A DNA stretch of 64,000 bases, from positions 1 to 64,000 of the forward strand of contig NZ_BAABHJ010000038.1 of assembly GCF_039542035.1 (NCBI RefSeq), read 5' to 3'. Both the position numbers and the translations under genes were made by a program. This document shows, in pieces, positions 32,728 to 40,932 of the stretch. Each line of letters opens with the position of its first letter. Within the stretch, counting starts at the first letter, position 1. The notes beneath the pieces are model-generated. The model was not told the origin of the DNA. It was given only the letters and a program-made list of their open reading frames with translations, and did not search any database. Source of the DNA: Actinoallomurus liliacearum (GTDB lineage Bacteria; Actinomycetota; Actinomycetes; Streptosporangiales; Streptosporangiaceae).

Positions 32728-33651
32728 ATGATTCTCGTCACCGGCATCTCTGGCGGGCTCGGCAGCCTGATCTTCCGCGGTCTCTCCGGCGAGGATGGCC
32801 TTGACGTGGTCGGCGGCACCCGCTCGGGTGATGGGAGAACCGCGCGCCGGATCGACTTCGACGACCCGGTGTCGCTTGCCGACGGCTTTCGGGGCGTGGA
32901 CGTTCTGGTGTTCGTCTCGGCCGGATACGCCGAGGACGACATCGTGCTCGCCCGCCATGGCGCCGTGGTGGACGCGGCCGAGGCCGCAGGCGTCCGGCAT
33001 GTCATCTACACCAGCCTGGCGAGTTCGGGCGACCTGATGACGATCGCGCTGACGCACCGCTGGACCGAAGCGCGCCTCGCCGAGGCCTCGTTCGATGTGA
33101 CGATCCTGCGCAACGGCCTCTACGCCGAGGTTCCGGTCGGGTTGGCCACGGCCGCCGCCGCGTCGGCCGCCGAGACCGGCGTCTTCGCCGCCGCGTTCGG
33201 CACGGGACGGGTGTCCGTCGTGGCGAAAAAGGACCTAGCCGAGGTCGCCGTCCGGGTCGCGGCGGAAATCCAGCACGACCTCGCCGCGGGCCGCCGCAAC
33301 CGCCACGCGGGCAAAACCTACGAACTAGAGGGTGTCGAGGCGATCGGTGGTCAGGACATCGCCGAGGTGCTGAGCGACGCGCTGGACCGTCCGGTCGACT
33401 ACCAGCCGATCTCCCTGTTCACCACGCGCGAGGCACTGGCCGGCAGCGGCCTGGAGCCATACCAGATCACCCACACGCTCTCGCTGTTCTCCAACCTCAA
33501 CGCCGGATACCTCCAGGCCAACGGCACCGACCTGACCACGCTCCTGCCGACCAAGCCCCGCCTCGTTCGAGACCAGATCGTCCAGGCCGTCAAGGACGGC
33601 GGCTACCAGTCCCGGTCGGTGACCTCCCAGTCCGTCACCAACCGGACCTGA
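32728..33651 (+). CDS. NmrA/QorB-type NAD(P)-binding oxidoreductase
   Basis: 307 residues beginning MILVTGISGGLGSLIF, the Rossmann GxxGxxG. DVLVFVSAGY and HVIYTSLASSGD and LRNGLYAEV are typical of atypical SDRs of the NmrA/QorB group (NAD(P)H:quinone reductase-like or redox sensor). ATG 32728 has AAGGAG upstream. Probably regulated by the divergent HxlR protein. Confidence 0.88.
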   Translation: MILVTGISGGLGSLIFRGLSGEDGLDVVGGTRSGDGRTARRIDFDDPVSLADGFRGVDVLVFVSAGYAEDDIVLARHGAVVDAAEAAGVRHVIYTSLASSGDLMTIALTHRWTEARLAEASFDVTILRNGLYAEVPVGLATAAAASAAETGVFAAAFGTGRVSVVAKKDLAEVAVRVAAEIQHDLAAGRRNRHAGKTYELEGVEAIGGQDIAEVLSDALDRPVDYQPISLFTTREALAGSGLEPYQITHTLSLFSNLNAGYLQANGTDLTTLLPTKPRLVRDQIVQAVKDGGYQSRSVTSQSVTNRT

Positions 33652-33766
33652 CACCAGCAAGATGGGGCAGTGCGGAAGACACTGATCGAGAGGCAGCAAG
33701 ACCCCCAGAAGCCCGCGCGTTCACGATGCGCACCACGCACGCATCCCCTGCTCTGCGAACCATTGC

Positions 33767-33787
33767 GCCCGGCCCATGCGGCCGGGC
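33767..33787. terminator. Terminator between convergent reductase and DUF397 genes
   Basis: GCCCGGCC (33767-33774) and GGCCGGGC (33780-33787) form a perfect 8-pair stem with a CATGC loop; CCTTG follows. Confidence 0.7.
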
Positions 33788-33870
33788 CCTTGCGTTGGTA
33801 CGAATTCCAAAGAGACCATCATCCATCCAGATGAGCCGCTCCTTGAGAAGGAACCACACCTTACGGCTCC

Positions 33871-34071
33871 TCACTCGCCAACAAGGTCGGTGCCTACCCG
33901 CACGGACTCGTCGAGCGGAACAGCACCGGCGGCCGACAACCGTGCGACTTCCACACAGTCACCGCCTTGGCCGCTACTGCGGGTGCTCTTGCGCCACTGA
34001 GCGACCTCGACGCACTGGCCGCCTTGACCGCTGCTGCGGCTGCTCTTACGCCACTGGACCTCGCCGCTCAT
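33871..34071 (-). CDS. DUF397 protein with duplicated unit
   Basis: 66 residues. Instead of one DUF397 module it has two tandem copies of the N-terminal unit (WRKSSRSSGQGGQCVEVA and WRKSTRSSGQGGDCVEVA, 19 residues apart) and lacks the usual RDSKDPDGP half. The tail PLDESVRVGTDLVGE resembles the C-terminus of the upstream Xre protein (PPDDSVRMLADLIGE). Its ATG shares one base with the xre stop (TGATG), so translation is coupled. Xre/DUF397 pairs are known actinomycete regulators of development and antibiotic production with toxin-antitoxin-like behaviour. Confidence 0.8.
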   Translation of the reverse strand: MSGEVQWRKSSRSSGQGGQCVEVAQWRKSTRSSGQGGDCVEVARLSAAGAVPLDESVRVGTDLVGE

Positions 34072-34907
34072 CACTCTCCGATCAGGTCTGCCAACATCCG
34101 GACAGAGTCGTCGGGCGGGAGCGCGCAGGCGCGCAGAAGGTCCAAAGCGATGCGACATTTCGCAATCTCCTCCGGAAGCCCGGTGATATGCCCGCCGCCG
34201 AAGGCTTCAGCGTAAACCAGCATCGTCTCGTCGGGGAGAGTGAACAAGGTCATCGGTCCGCTGGTTCCGGGATGCGCGCCGGCCGCGAACGGCAGCACCT
34301 GAAGCATGACGTGCGAGAACTCTGAGGCGTGCACCAGCCGTGCGAGTTGGTCGCGCATCACGTCAACGCCTCCGAAGGGGCGGCGGAGCACGGCCTCGTC
34401 GAGGACGACCCACATGAACGGCGGGTCGTTGCGTGTGAGGATCTCCTGGCGGCTCATGCGGGCGGCGACGTGCTTCTCGATCTCTTCGTCGGTGTCGCGG
34501 GGCCGCCCCGCGCGCAGTTGGGCGCGGGCGTAGTCCTCGGTCTGGAGGAGGCCCGGGACGGCCTGGGGCTCGTACTTCAGCATCTCGGTGGCTTCGGACT
34601 CGACTTCGACGAAGGGGCGGAACCACTCCAGGTAGGAGTGCTTGATGATGCGCTTCCAGAGGCGGGTGAGGGCGCCGTTGGTGTTCAGGACCTGGTCGCA
34701 GGCCTTGATGAACTCGATGCGGGGTGCGCGCCTGCCCGTCTCGACCATCGCGATCATGGACGGGGACAGGTGGATCGCGCGGCCCAGGCGTTCCTGGGTG
34801 AGGCCGGCCTGTTCGCGGTAGAAGCGCAGCTCGTCGCCCCAGTAGGCGAGCGCCGTGGTACCCGGGACGGTGGCCGTGGCCGGCTTGCCGGAGGTCTTCG
34901 ATGTCAC
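34071..34907 (-). CDS. Xre-family regulator with DUF5753 domain
   Basis: 278 residues from GTG 34907 (GGAGCC upstream). The helix-turn-helix (LRFYREQAGLTQERLGRAIHLSPSMIAMVETGRRAP) is followed by a DUF5753 domain (EWFRPFVEVESEATEMLKYEPQAVPGLLQTEDYARA through LQVLPFAAGAHPGTSGPMTLF). This is the WhiJ-like type that pairs with DUF397 proteins. It is coupled to the DUF397 gene and divergent from a 94-residue gene at 35007. Confidence 0.92.
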   Translation of the reverse strand: MTSKTSGKPATATVPGTTALAYWGDELRFYREQAGLTQERLGRAIHLSPSMIAMVETGRRAPRIEFIKACDQVLNTNGALTRLWKRIIKHSYLEWFRPFVEVESEATEMLKYEPQAVPGLLQTEDYARAQLRAGRPRDTDEEIEKHVAARMSRQEILTRNDPPFMWVVLDEAVLRRPFGGVDVMRDQLARLVHASEFSHVMLQVLPFAAGAHPGTSGPMTLFTLPDETMLVYAEAFGGGHITGLPEEIAKCRIALDLLRACALPPDDSVRMLADLIGE

Positions 34908-35006
34908 TACAGGGCTCCTCACCTGGCGCGACGTCGCTTTCACGGTCCCTTCACCGTGGATGCGAATGGCTACTCGGCGTAAGTATGCAACGACAGACTG
35001 TGCAGC

Positions 35007-35291
35007 ATGACGAAGATTTCCACATCCACCGGCCTTGAGCAGGAGGTGGCGGAGCTCGCCACCGAAGAGGCTCCCCGGCGCTTCGCGCTGTGCTGGGTCG
35101 ACGCCGAGCAGGACGACGGCGGTGTCCTGTGCTGGGGCATCCAGCTCCGCCACGGCGACGCCCTGGTCTGCCGGGGCTCCGGAGGCTGGTTCGGGCAGTT
35201 CGAGGACGCCGAGACGGCCCGGCGCGTCTTCGCCCGTACGCGGACGGTCACGCTGGTCTGGATCGACGCTCCGGAACCGACCGCCGACTGA
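35007..35291 (+). CDS. Hypothetical protein, 94 residues
   Basis: Soluble 94-residue protein (RFALCWVDAEQDDGGVLCWGIQL, VFARTRTVTLVWIDAPEP). No known motif to me. It is divergent from the Xre gene, so may be under its control, and its stop codon abuts the stop of the ECF42 gene. Small genes of this sort commonly accompany Xre/DUF397 loci, but that is only context. Confidence 0.65.
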   Translation: MTKISTSTGLEQEVAELATEEAPRRFALCWVDAEQDDGGVLCWGIQLRHGDALVCRGSGGWFGQFEDAETARRVFARTRTVTLVWIDAPEPTAD

Positions 35292-36509
35292 TCAGAGCCG
35301 GGTTCTCAGCCGGCCGGCGCGGGACTCCAGGTAGCGCTGCTCGGCGAGGCTGGCGGTGGCCTTGGCGGCGCGCCGGTAGTGCTCGTACGCCCCGGCCAGG
35401 TCGCCGGTCTGCTCCAGCAGGTGCGCCCGTACGGACAGCAGCCGGTGATGCCCGGCCATCCGCTCGTCACCGTCCAGTGTGGCCAGCAGGGCCAGCCCGG
35501 CCTGCGGGCCCTCGATCTCGGCGAGCGCGATCGCCCGGTTGAGGGTGACCATCGGGTTGGGCGCGATCCGTTCCAGGATCAGGTAGAGGGCGTGCACCTG
35601 CGGCCAGTCGGTCTCCTCGGCCGTGGCCGCGTCGGCGTGCGTGGCGGCGATGGCCGCCTGGAGCTGGTAGGGCCCCAGCGCCGGACCGGCCAGCGACGCC
35701 TTGACCAGTTCGGTGCCCTCGTCGATCAGCCCGCGGTCCCATGTGGTGCGGTCCTGCTCGTCCAGCGGCACCAGGTCGCCGGCCGCCGTCGTACGGGCCT
35801 CCCGGCGGGCGTGGGTCAGCAGCATCAGCGCGAGCAGCCCGGTCACCTCCCCGTCCTCGGGAAGCTGCGCGTGCACCATCCTGGTCAGCCGGATCGCCTC
35901 GCGCGCGAGGTCGGCGCGGTGCAGCTCGCCGCCCGAGGAGGCGGTGTAGCCCTCGTTGAAGATCAGGTAGAGCACGTGCAGGACGACCCGTAGCCGCTCC
36001 TCGCGCTCCGCGCCCTCCGGCAGGGTGAACGAGCTTCCGGCGGCCTTGATGCGCTGCTTGGCCCGGCTGATCCTGGCCGCCATCGTGGCCTCCGGCACCA
36101 GGAACGCGCGGGCGATCTCGGCGGTGGTCAGGCCGCCGACCGCCCGCAGCGTCAGGGCGGTCTGGGAGGCCGCGGTCAGCGTCGGATGGCAGCACAGGAA
36201 CAGCAGGACGAGCGTGTCGTCGGTGTCCGGTACGTCCTCGGGCACCACCTCGGTGGCCGTCGCCGACTCCCGCTCGCGGCGCGCGTGGTCACTGCGCATC
36301 TGGTCGATGAGCCGCCGGGACGCGACGGTCAGCAGCCAGCCGCGCGGGTTGTCCGGCACCCCCTCGGCCGGCCACTGCACGCTGGCGGCGAGGACGGCCT
36401 CCTGCACGGCGTCCTCACATCCTTCGAACTGCCCGTGCCGGCGTACCAACGTGCCGAGGACCTGCGGCGTGAGCTCACGCAGCAGGTCCTCGAAGGGTGG
36501 GACCGTCAT
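35292..36509 (-). CDS. ECF42-type RNA polymerase sigma factor
   Basis: 405 residues. Sigma2 (HGQFEGCEDAVQEAVLAASVQWP...GWLLTVASRRLIDQMR) and sigma4 (RAVGGLTTAEIARAFLVPEATMAARISRAKQRIK) are followed by a long C-terminal helical/TPR-like extension (VLYLIFNEGYTASSGG, LYLILERIAPNPMVTLNRAIA). This architecture, plus a DGPF gene overlapping upstream, defines the ECF42 group; the C-terminal extension is known to be required for activity. There is no anti-sigma gene. Its ATG overlaps the DGPF stop by four bases. Confidence 0.93.
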   Translation of the reverse strand: MTVPPFEDLLRELTPQVLGTLVRRHGQFEGCEDAVQEAVLAASVQWPAEGVPDNPRGWLLTVASRRLIDQMRSDHARRERESATATEVVPEDVPDTDDTLVLLFLCCHPTLTAASQTALTLRAVGGLTTAEIARAFLVPEATMAARISRAKQRIKAAGSSFTLPEGAEREERLRVVLHVLYLIFNEGYTASSGGELHRADLAREAIRLTRMVHAQLPEDGEVTGLLALMLLTHARREARTTAAGDLVPLDEQDRTTWDRGLIDEGTELVKASLAGPALGPYQLQAAIAATHADAATAEETDWPQVHALYLILERIAPNPMVTLNRAIALAEIEGPQAGLALLATLDGDERMAGHHRLLSVRAHLLEQTGDLAGAYEHYRRAAKATASLAEQRYLESRAGRLRTRL

Positions 36510-36877
36510 GCCTCCAATTGTCCGTCAGCGAACATCACCTGGCGCACCTCGATCCCCAGACCCTCGATCGCGGCGTCCGGGATCTGCGCGGCCAGCTCGA
36601 TCGCCCGCTCCTTGTTCTCGCAGTCGATCAGGTAGAAGCCGCCCAGGTACTCCTTGGCCTCCAGGAACGGTCCGTCGGTCACGACCGGCTGGCCGTTGCG
36701 CACGGACACCACGGCGGCCTGGGACGGGTCGACCAGCGCCTGCGTGGTGATCAGTTCGCCGGACTCCTTCAGCGCCTCGATGAACCTGCCGTGCCCCTCG
36801 CCGATCGCCGCCTTCTCCTCGTCGGTCAGCGCGTCCAGCACGGCCGGGTTGATGTGCATGCTGATCAGGAACTTCAT
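36506..36877 (-). CDS. DGPF-domain (YCII-related) protein, ECF42 partner
   Basis: 123 residues from ATG 36877: KFLISMHINPAVLDALT start and the motif TDGPFLEAKEYLGGFYLIDC that names the family. DGPF proteins are the standard operon partner of ECF42 sigma factors and are usually their main regulon members. The gene is first in the operon and is read from a TGTCAA-N16-CCGAC promoter candidate. Confidence 0.92.
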   Translation of the reverse strand: MKFLISMHINPAVLDALTDEEKAAIGEGHGRFIEALKESGELITTQALVDPSQAAVVSVRNGQPVVTDGPFLEAKEYLGGFYLIDCENKERAIELAAQIPDAAIEGLGIEVRQVMFADGQLEA

Positions 36878-36927
36878 CTCGTACTCCTCGTGGTTCGCGA
36901 GCCCCGGTCGGGCCCTTCGACCGGTTG

Positions 36928-37022
36928 GTCGGAGCCACCGCCGTCGTCTTGACATCCCCCGCCGGAACTTTTCCGTGGATTCTCCCCCGCGCCGATGTCA
37001 AGAAGCCCCCGGCTGCTCCGAC
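36928..37022. promoter_or_regulatory. Mirror-image pair of ECF42-like promoters
   Basis: Two copies of TGTCAA-N16-CCGAC face outward. Minus strand: -35 at 36954-36949 and -10 at 36932-36928, reading into the DGPF/ECF42 operon. Plus strand: -35 at 36996-37001 and -10 at 37018-37022, reading into the MFS gene. The two 34-base arms agree at 27 positions. The published ECF42 target motif, as I recall it, is TGTCGA with CGA/TC in the -10, close to what is seen. Confidence 0.7.
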
Positions 37023-37060
37023 CAAGCGGCGAAACGTCGAAGAACAGGGGGTTTTCGGAT

Positions 37061-38554
37061 ATGCGAGTCAACCGGGCATGGCTGGGGCTGGCGGTCCTCA
37101 CACTGCCGACACTGCTCGTCGCGATGGACAGCACGGCGTTGCTCCTCGCGCTCCCACGGCTGAGCGCCGACCTGGGCGCCACCAACGTCGAGCAGTTGTG
37201 GATCAGCGACGGTTACGGGTTCACGGTGGCCGGCCTGGTCATCACGATGGGTACGCTCGGCGACCGGATCGGCCGCCGGCGGCTGCTGATGATCGGCGGA
37301 GCGGCGTTCGCGGCGCTGTCGGTCGTGGCCGCCTTCGCGGCCGACCCGCTGATGCTGATCGTCGCGCGTGCGTTGCTGGGCGTCGCCGGCGCGACCCTGG
37401 CCCCGTCCACACTCGCCTTGATCACCAACTTGTTCCGCGACGACCGGCAGCGCGGGAAGGCCATCGCGATCTGGGCGACCTGCCAGTTCACCGGCGGCGC
37501 GCTCGGGCCCGTGTTCGCCGGGTTCCTGCTCCAGTACTTCTGGTGGGGCTCGGTGTTCCTGATCGCCGTGCCGGCGATGGCGGTGCTGCTTCTGGCCGGG
37601 CCGGTCCTGCTGCCGGAGTTCCGCAGCGACCGGGCCGGGCGGCTGGACCCGGCCAGTGTCGGGCTGTCGCTGGTGGCGGTGCTCCTGATGGTCTACGGCA
37701 TCAAGCAGCTGGCCGTCGAGGGCGTGGGAGTCGTGCCGGCGGTGGCCCTCGTCGTCGGCGCGGCCGTCGGGTCCCTCTTCGTCCGTCGGCAGCTGCGGCT
37801 GGAGACGCCACTGCTGGACCTGCGGCTGTTCCGCAACCGCCCGTTCACGGCCGTGATCGTCGCGCTGGTGTTCGCCGGGATCGCCATGGCCGGTACGGGT
37901 CTGCTGGTGACCCAGTATCTGCAGAGCGTGCTCGGCCACTCGCCGTTCGTTTCGGCGGTGCTGTTCGCGCCGATGGGCCTGGGCGTGGCGGTCGGCACCA
38001 TGACCGCGCCGGCGCTGGCCCGCCGGATGAGCCAGACCACCGCGATCGCCGGCGGGCTGGTGGCGTCGGCGCTGGGCGGCCTGCTGCTGGTCGCCGTCGA
38101 CGGCGCGGGCGCCCTGCCGCTGGTGATGATCGGCATCACCGTACTGGCGCTGGGCACCGGCCCGCTGTTCGCGCTGGGCACCGGGCTGGTCGTCGGGTCC
38201 GTGCCGCCGGAGCGCGCCGGCTCGGCCGCGTCGATGTCGGAGACCGGCAACTACCTCGGCGGTTCGCTCGGCTTCGGGCTGCTCGGGGTGCTGGCCGCGG
38301 TGGTCTACCGCGGCCGGATGCACGGCACGTCCGACTCGCTCGCCGGCGCGGTCGCCGCGAGCGGGCGTCTCCCCGCCGGCCAGGGCGCGGAACTGCTGCA
38401 CGACGCGCGGGCGGCGTTCGCCGCGAGCCTGCACGTCACCGGCGTCGTCGCCGCGGTCATCTTCGCCGCGTCGGCCATACTGGTCCTGACCATGCGCCCG
38501 GCGACCCGGACCGCCCCGACCGCGCTCCCCGACTACGAGGCGGCCGGCTCATAG
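37061..38554 (+). CDS. MFS transporter, DHA2 (14-TMS) drug:proton antiporter type
   Basis: 497 residues with about 14 hydrophobic segments. Motif C/D features at the start (TLPTLLVAMDSTALLLALPRLSADL), motif A LGDRIGRRRLLMIGG and the GALGPVFAGFLLQYFWWGSVFLI segment are typical of QacA/EmrB exporters. ATG 37061 has AGGGGG upstream. It is divergent from the ECF42 operon and carries a matching promoter, so it is probably an ECF42-regulated exporter. Confidence 0.9.
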   Translation: MRVNRAWLGLAVLTLPTLLVAMDSTALLLALPRLSADLGATNVEQLWISDGYGFTVAGLVITMGTLGDRIGRRRLLMIGGAAFAALSVVAAFAADPLMLIVARALLGVAGATLAPSTLALITNLFRDDRQRGKAIAIWATCQFTGGALGPVFAGFLLQYFWWGSVFLIAVPAMAVLLLAGPVLLPEFRSDRAGRLDPASVGLSLVAVLLMVYGIKQLAVEGVGVVPAVALVVGAAVGSLFVRRQLRLETPLLDLRLFRNRPFTAVIVALVFAGIAMAGTGLLVTQYLQSVLGHSPFVSAVLFAPMGLGVAVGTMTAPALARRMSQTTAIAGGLVASALGGLLLVAVDGAGALPLVMIGITVLALGTGPLFALGTGLVVGSVPPERAGSAASMSETGNYLGGSLGFGLLGVLAAVVYRGRMHGTSDSLAGAVAASGRLPAGQGAELLHDARAAFAASLHVTGVVAAVIFAASAILVLTMRPATRTAPTALPDYEAAGS

Positions 38555-38706
38555 GCCCCTGCCGAGGCCGCCGTCGGTGAACGACGGAGCCGCGCCGATC
38601 CGGTCCCGGACCGGCGCGGAACACGGGTTTCCGCCGTCGGCGATGCGGCTGAGCCGGAAGTCATGCGCAAGCCTCGGAGAATGCCGCGTGAGCGGTCCAG
38701 GTCGTG

Positions 38707-38834
38707 GCGGTTCGTCGCCTTCATGAGCCGGAACGCAGGGCGTTCGCCGAGCATTCGGTACGGGCGGTGCGCGTGTCGGGCGACGCCTCCGCGACGAACG
38801 AGGGACACGCCTGGTCTCCGGCGTGTCCCTCAGG
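38707..38834. repeat. Dispersed repeat, copy 1, with terminator hairpin
   Basis: About 125 bases closely related to 42494-42624. The 5' part shares GCGTTCGCCGAGCA and TCGGTACGGGCGGTG; the 3' part is a perfect hairpin, AGGGACACGCC (38801-38811) with GGCGTGTCCCT (38820-38830), 8-base loop. It lies after an MFS gene and abuts the stop codon of the convergent hydrolase gene, for which the hairpin can serve as terminator. Confidence 0.8.
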
Positions 38835-39606
38835 CCCGCTCAGAGGAGTGCTCGGCGAGGAATGTCGTCATCGCGGTGGCGAACTCCGGTCCGGTGAGCG
38901 CGCTCCAGTGGTCGCCGGGTACTCGGGTGTGTCGCGCGTCGGGCAGGACCGCGGCGAGCGCGTCGGCGGAGGCGTGGTCGTGGTCCCGGTCGCCCACCGC
39001 CACCAGTGTGGGGGTTTCGACCTGCCGCAACGCCTCGTCGGGTGTTGCGACCAGTGAGTCCAGGACCCGCAGGAGTGCACGCGGGTCACCGCCGAGCCGG
39101 GTCACCCAGTACGCGGCTTCGGCGTCAGGCGATCCGGGTTCGATGTCGTCACCGTTGGCGAGGGCGGTCAGCACGCGGCGGTGCGTGCCGCCGCGCGACG
39201 TGTCGCGCACCGCGGCGAGTCCTTGACCGGCCACGATCGCACGGGCCGGCCGGGCGCCCCGGACCAGCATGCGCAGCACGATCCGCGCGCCCAGCGAGTA
39301 GCCGCCGAGGTCGTAGTCGTCGAGTCCGAGCCGATCGATCAGTGCGAGGCCGTCGTCGGTGAGCACGTCGGGCGGGTAGCGGGCCGGATCGTGCGGTCGG
39401 GCGCTGTCACCGTGGCCGCGCAGGTCCGGGAGGATGACGCGGTGGCCGTGCTCGGCGAGGGCCGCGGCGGGGCCGTGGTCGAGCCATTGCGTCCCCGTCG
39501 CGAGGAAGCCGTGGAGCAGCACCAGCGGGCGGCCCTCCCCCGTCTCGCGGTAGGCCAGTTCCAGGCCGTCCCGGCCGGCGAATCGACGCACGCGTGAATC
39601 GTTCAT
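38830..39606 (-). CDS. Alpha/beta-fold hydrolase
   Basis: 258 residues from ATG 39606 (AGGGA upstream). Oxyanion motif LVLLHGFLATGTQWLD, DLRGHGDSA, nucleophile elbow GGYSLGARI and C-terminal GDHWSAL with the catalytic His. Acid residue likely in VGDRDHDHAS. The closest recognisable type is a haloperoxidase- or esterase-like hydrolase; substrate unknown. Confidence 0.9.
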   Translation of the reverse strand: MNDSRVRRFAGRDGLELAYRETGEGRPLVLLHGFLATGTQWLDHGPAAALAEHGHRVILPDLRGHGDSARPHDPARYPPDVLTDDGLALIDRLGLDDYDLGGYSLGARIVLRMLVRGARPARAIVAGQGLAAVRDTSRGGTHRRVLTALANGDDIEPGSPDAEAAYWVTRLGGDPRALLRVLDSLVATPDEALRQVETPTLVAVGDRDHDHASADALAAVLPDARHTRVPGDHWSALTGPEFATAMTTFLAEHSSERA

Positions 39607-39724
39607 GTCGCGGTTCCCTCGGCGTTCTCTGTTCGGCGGTTCCGGGACGGCCGGTCGTGGGACCGTGAGGTTCCGGCCGGCGCACGCCACTGTGGCGGGC
39701 GCACGCCGCTGTGGCGGGCGCGCG

Positions 39725-40294
39725 TCAGGTGCGCTGGTAGAAGCCGTCGAGACGGCCACGGGCGAGGACGTCACCGGCGGCTGCCAGTACGTCGCGCGGC
39801 TTGGCGGACTCCAGGGCGCGGCTCGAGGACGTGGTGACCGGCGTGGCCAGCGCGAAGAGCTGGAACACATAGCGGTGCGGGCCGTGGCTCTTCGGGGGCG
39901 CCGGTCCGAAGTAGCCGCTGCCGATGCCCGAGCGCAGGACGCGCACGCCGTCGGAGGGGCTCCCCGCGCCGAGCGCCCCGTGGGCGAGACCGGTGACCGA
40001 AGGGTCGAGCAAGGCCACGCAGTGCACGAACGGCATGGGCGTGGGGGCGTCGGGATCCTCGACGACCAGCAGCAGTTGCGCCGTCCCCCCTGGCGCGGAA
40101 GACCACGTCAGAGCCGGCGACAGGTCCTCGCCACCGACCCGGGTCGAGGCGTGCACGGCGGGGATGGCGCCCTCGTTGCCGAAGTCGGGACTGCTCAGCG
40201 CCAGCGTCTGTTCGCCGGCCAGGTTCGGGGAGTTCCAGGCGAGGCCCGCGTGCCCGGCCCGTCGTCGCTTGGGCAGCTCGCCGCTCTTCGTCAT
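39725..40294 (-). CDS. YbhB/YbcL-type PEBP family protein
   Basis: 189 residues. PEBP motifs are clear: ALSSPDFGNEGAIPAVHA, DLSPALTWSSAPGGTAQLLLVVEDPDAPTPMPFVHCVA, and YFGPAPPKSHGPHRYVFQLFAL. These proteins bind phosphate-like anions; bacterial roles are not well defined. ATG 40294 follows GGAGGAA. It is 51 bases downstream of the marR gene on the same strand and is probably in its operon. Confidence 0.92.
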   Translation of the reverse strand: MTKSGELPKRRRAGHAGLAWNSPNLAGEQTLALSSPDFGNEGAIPAVHASTRVGGEDLSPALTWSSAPGGTAQLLLVVEDPDAPTPMPFVHCVALLDPSVTGLAHGALGAGSPSDGVRVLRSGIGSGYFGPAPPKSHGPHRYVFQLFALATPVTTSSSRALESAKPRDVLAAAGDVLARGRLDGFYQRT

Positions 40295-40345
40295 TCGGTT
40301 CCTCCGTGGGAACGATGGGGGTGCGCCGGTCGGCGGCACCGGCGG

Positions 40346-40822
40346 TCAGCCCGCGTCGGTCTTCCCGCGCAGCCGGGCGAGCTCGTCGGCGGCGCTGCGC
40401 TGGGAGCGCTCGATGAATCGCAGCAGCGCCTCCAGCTCGTCCGGGCCGAAGACCTCGAGGTCCTCGTGGGCGCGGGCGGTGAGTCCGGTGTAGTAGGCCG
40501 CGATGCGGGCCAGCCCGTCACCGGTCGGTTCGATCAGGACCCGGCGCCGGTCCTGGGGGTCGTTGGTCCGCTTGATACAGCCGGCGGCGTCGAGCCGGTC
40601 GATCATCCGCGATACCGCCCCCGGCGTCAGGCCGACGTGGCGAGCCAACTCGGCGGCGGTGGCGGGCCCCCGCTGGTTCAGCACGTGCAGGCAGTCCAGG
40701 TCGCTGGCGGTGACGCCCATCCGTTCGGCGATCAGCCGGTTGAGCTGCGAGATGGCGTTGACCCAGCTCGGCAGGGCGGCCAGCACCCGGTCCTCGGCCG
40801 CACGCCGCGACGCATTTCCCAT
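40346..40822 (-). CDS. MarR-family transcriptional regulator
   Basis: 158 residues with a MarR winged helix: DLDCLHVLNQRGPATAAELARHVGLTPGAVSRMIDRLDAAGCIKRTNDPQDRRRVLIEPT. ATG 40822 is preceded by GGAGGAGG. Divergent from an MFS exporter with a 25-base palindrome between, the standard arrangement of a drug-inducible exporter and its repressor. Confidence 0.92.
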   Translation of the reverse strand: MGNASRRAAEDRVLAALPSWVNAISQLNRLIAERMGVTASDLDCLHVLNQRGPATAAELARHVGLTPGAVSRMIDRLDAAGCIKRTNDPQDRRRVLIEPTGDGLARIAAYYTGLTARAHEDLEVFGPDELEALLRFIERSQRSAADELARLRGKTDAG

Positions 40823-40885
40823 ACCGACGACCTCCTCCTTTTGCTTCCGGCAACCTATCCGATTATGGTGCGTCACTCAACTATT

Positions 40886-40910
40886 GCGTCACACACTTAG
40901 TGTGCGACGC
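40886..40910. promoter_or_regulatory. MarR operator candidate
   Basis: GCGTCACACACT and AGTGTGCGACGC flank a central T: a 25-base palindrome with one mismatched pair. A related half-site, TGCGTCACTCAA, lies at 40870-40881. A -10-like TAGTGT (40898-40903) is inside the palindrome. Confidence 0.7.
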
Positions 40911-40932
40911 ACCATCTTCGAATGGGGTGGCC

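Noticed and set aside
38533..38808. Minus frame with RPYRMLGER-like peptide also seen near 42.5 kb
   Set aside because: The two copies differ by a one-base indel inside the shared region, so the reading frame is not conserved; the signal is a DNA/RNA repeat rather than a protein.
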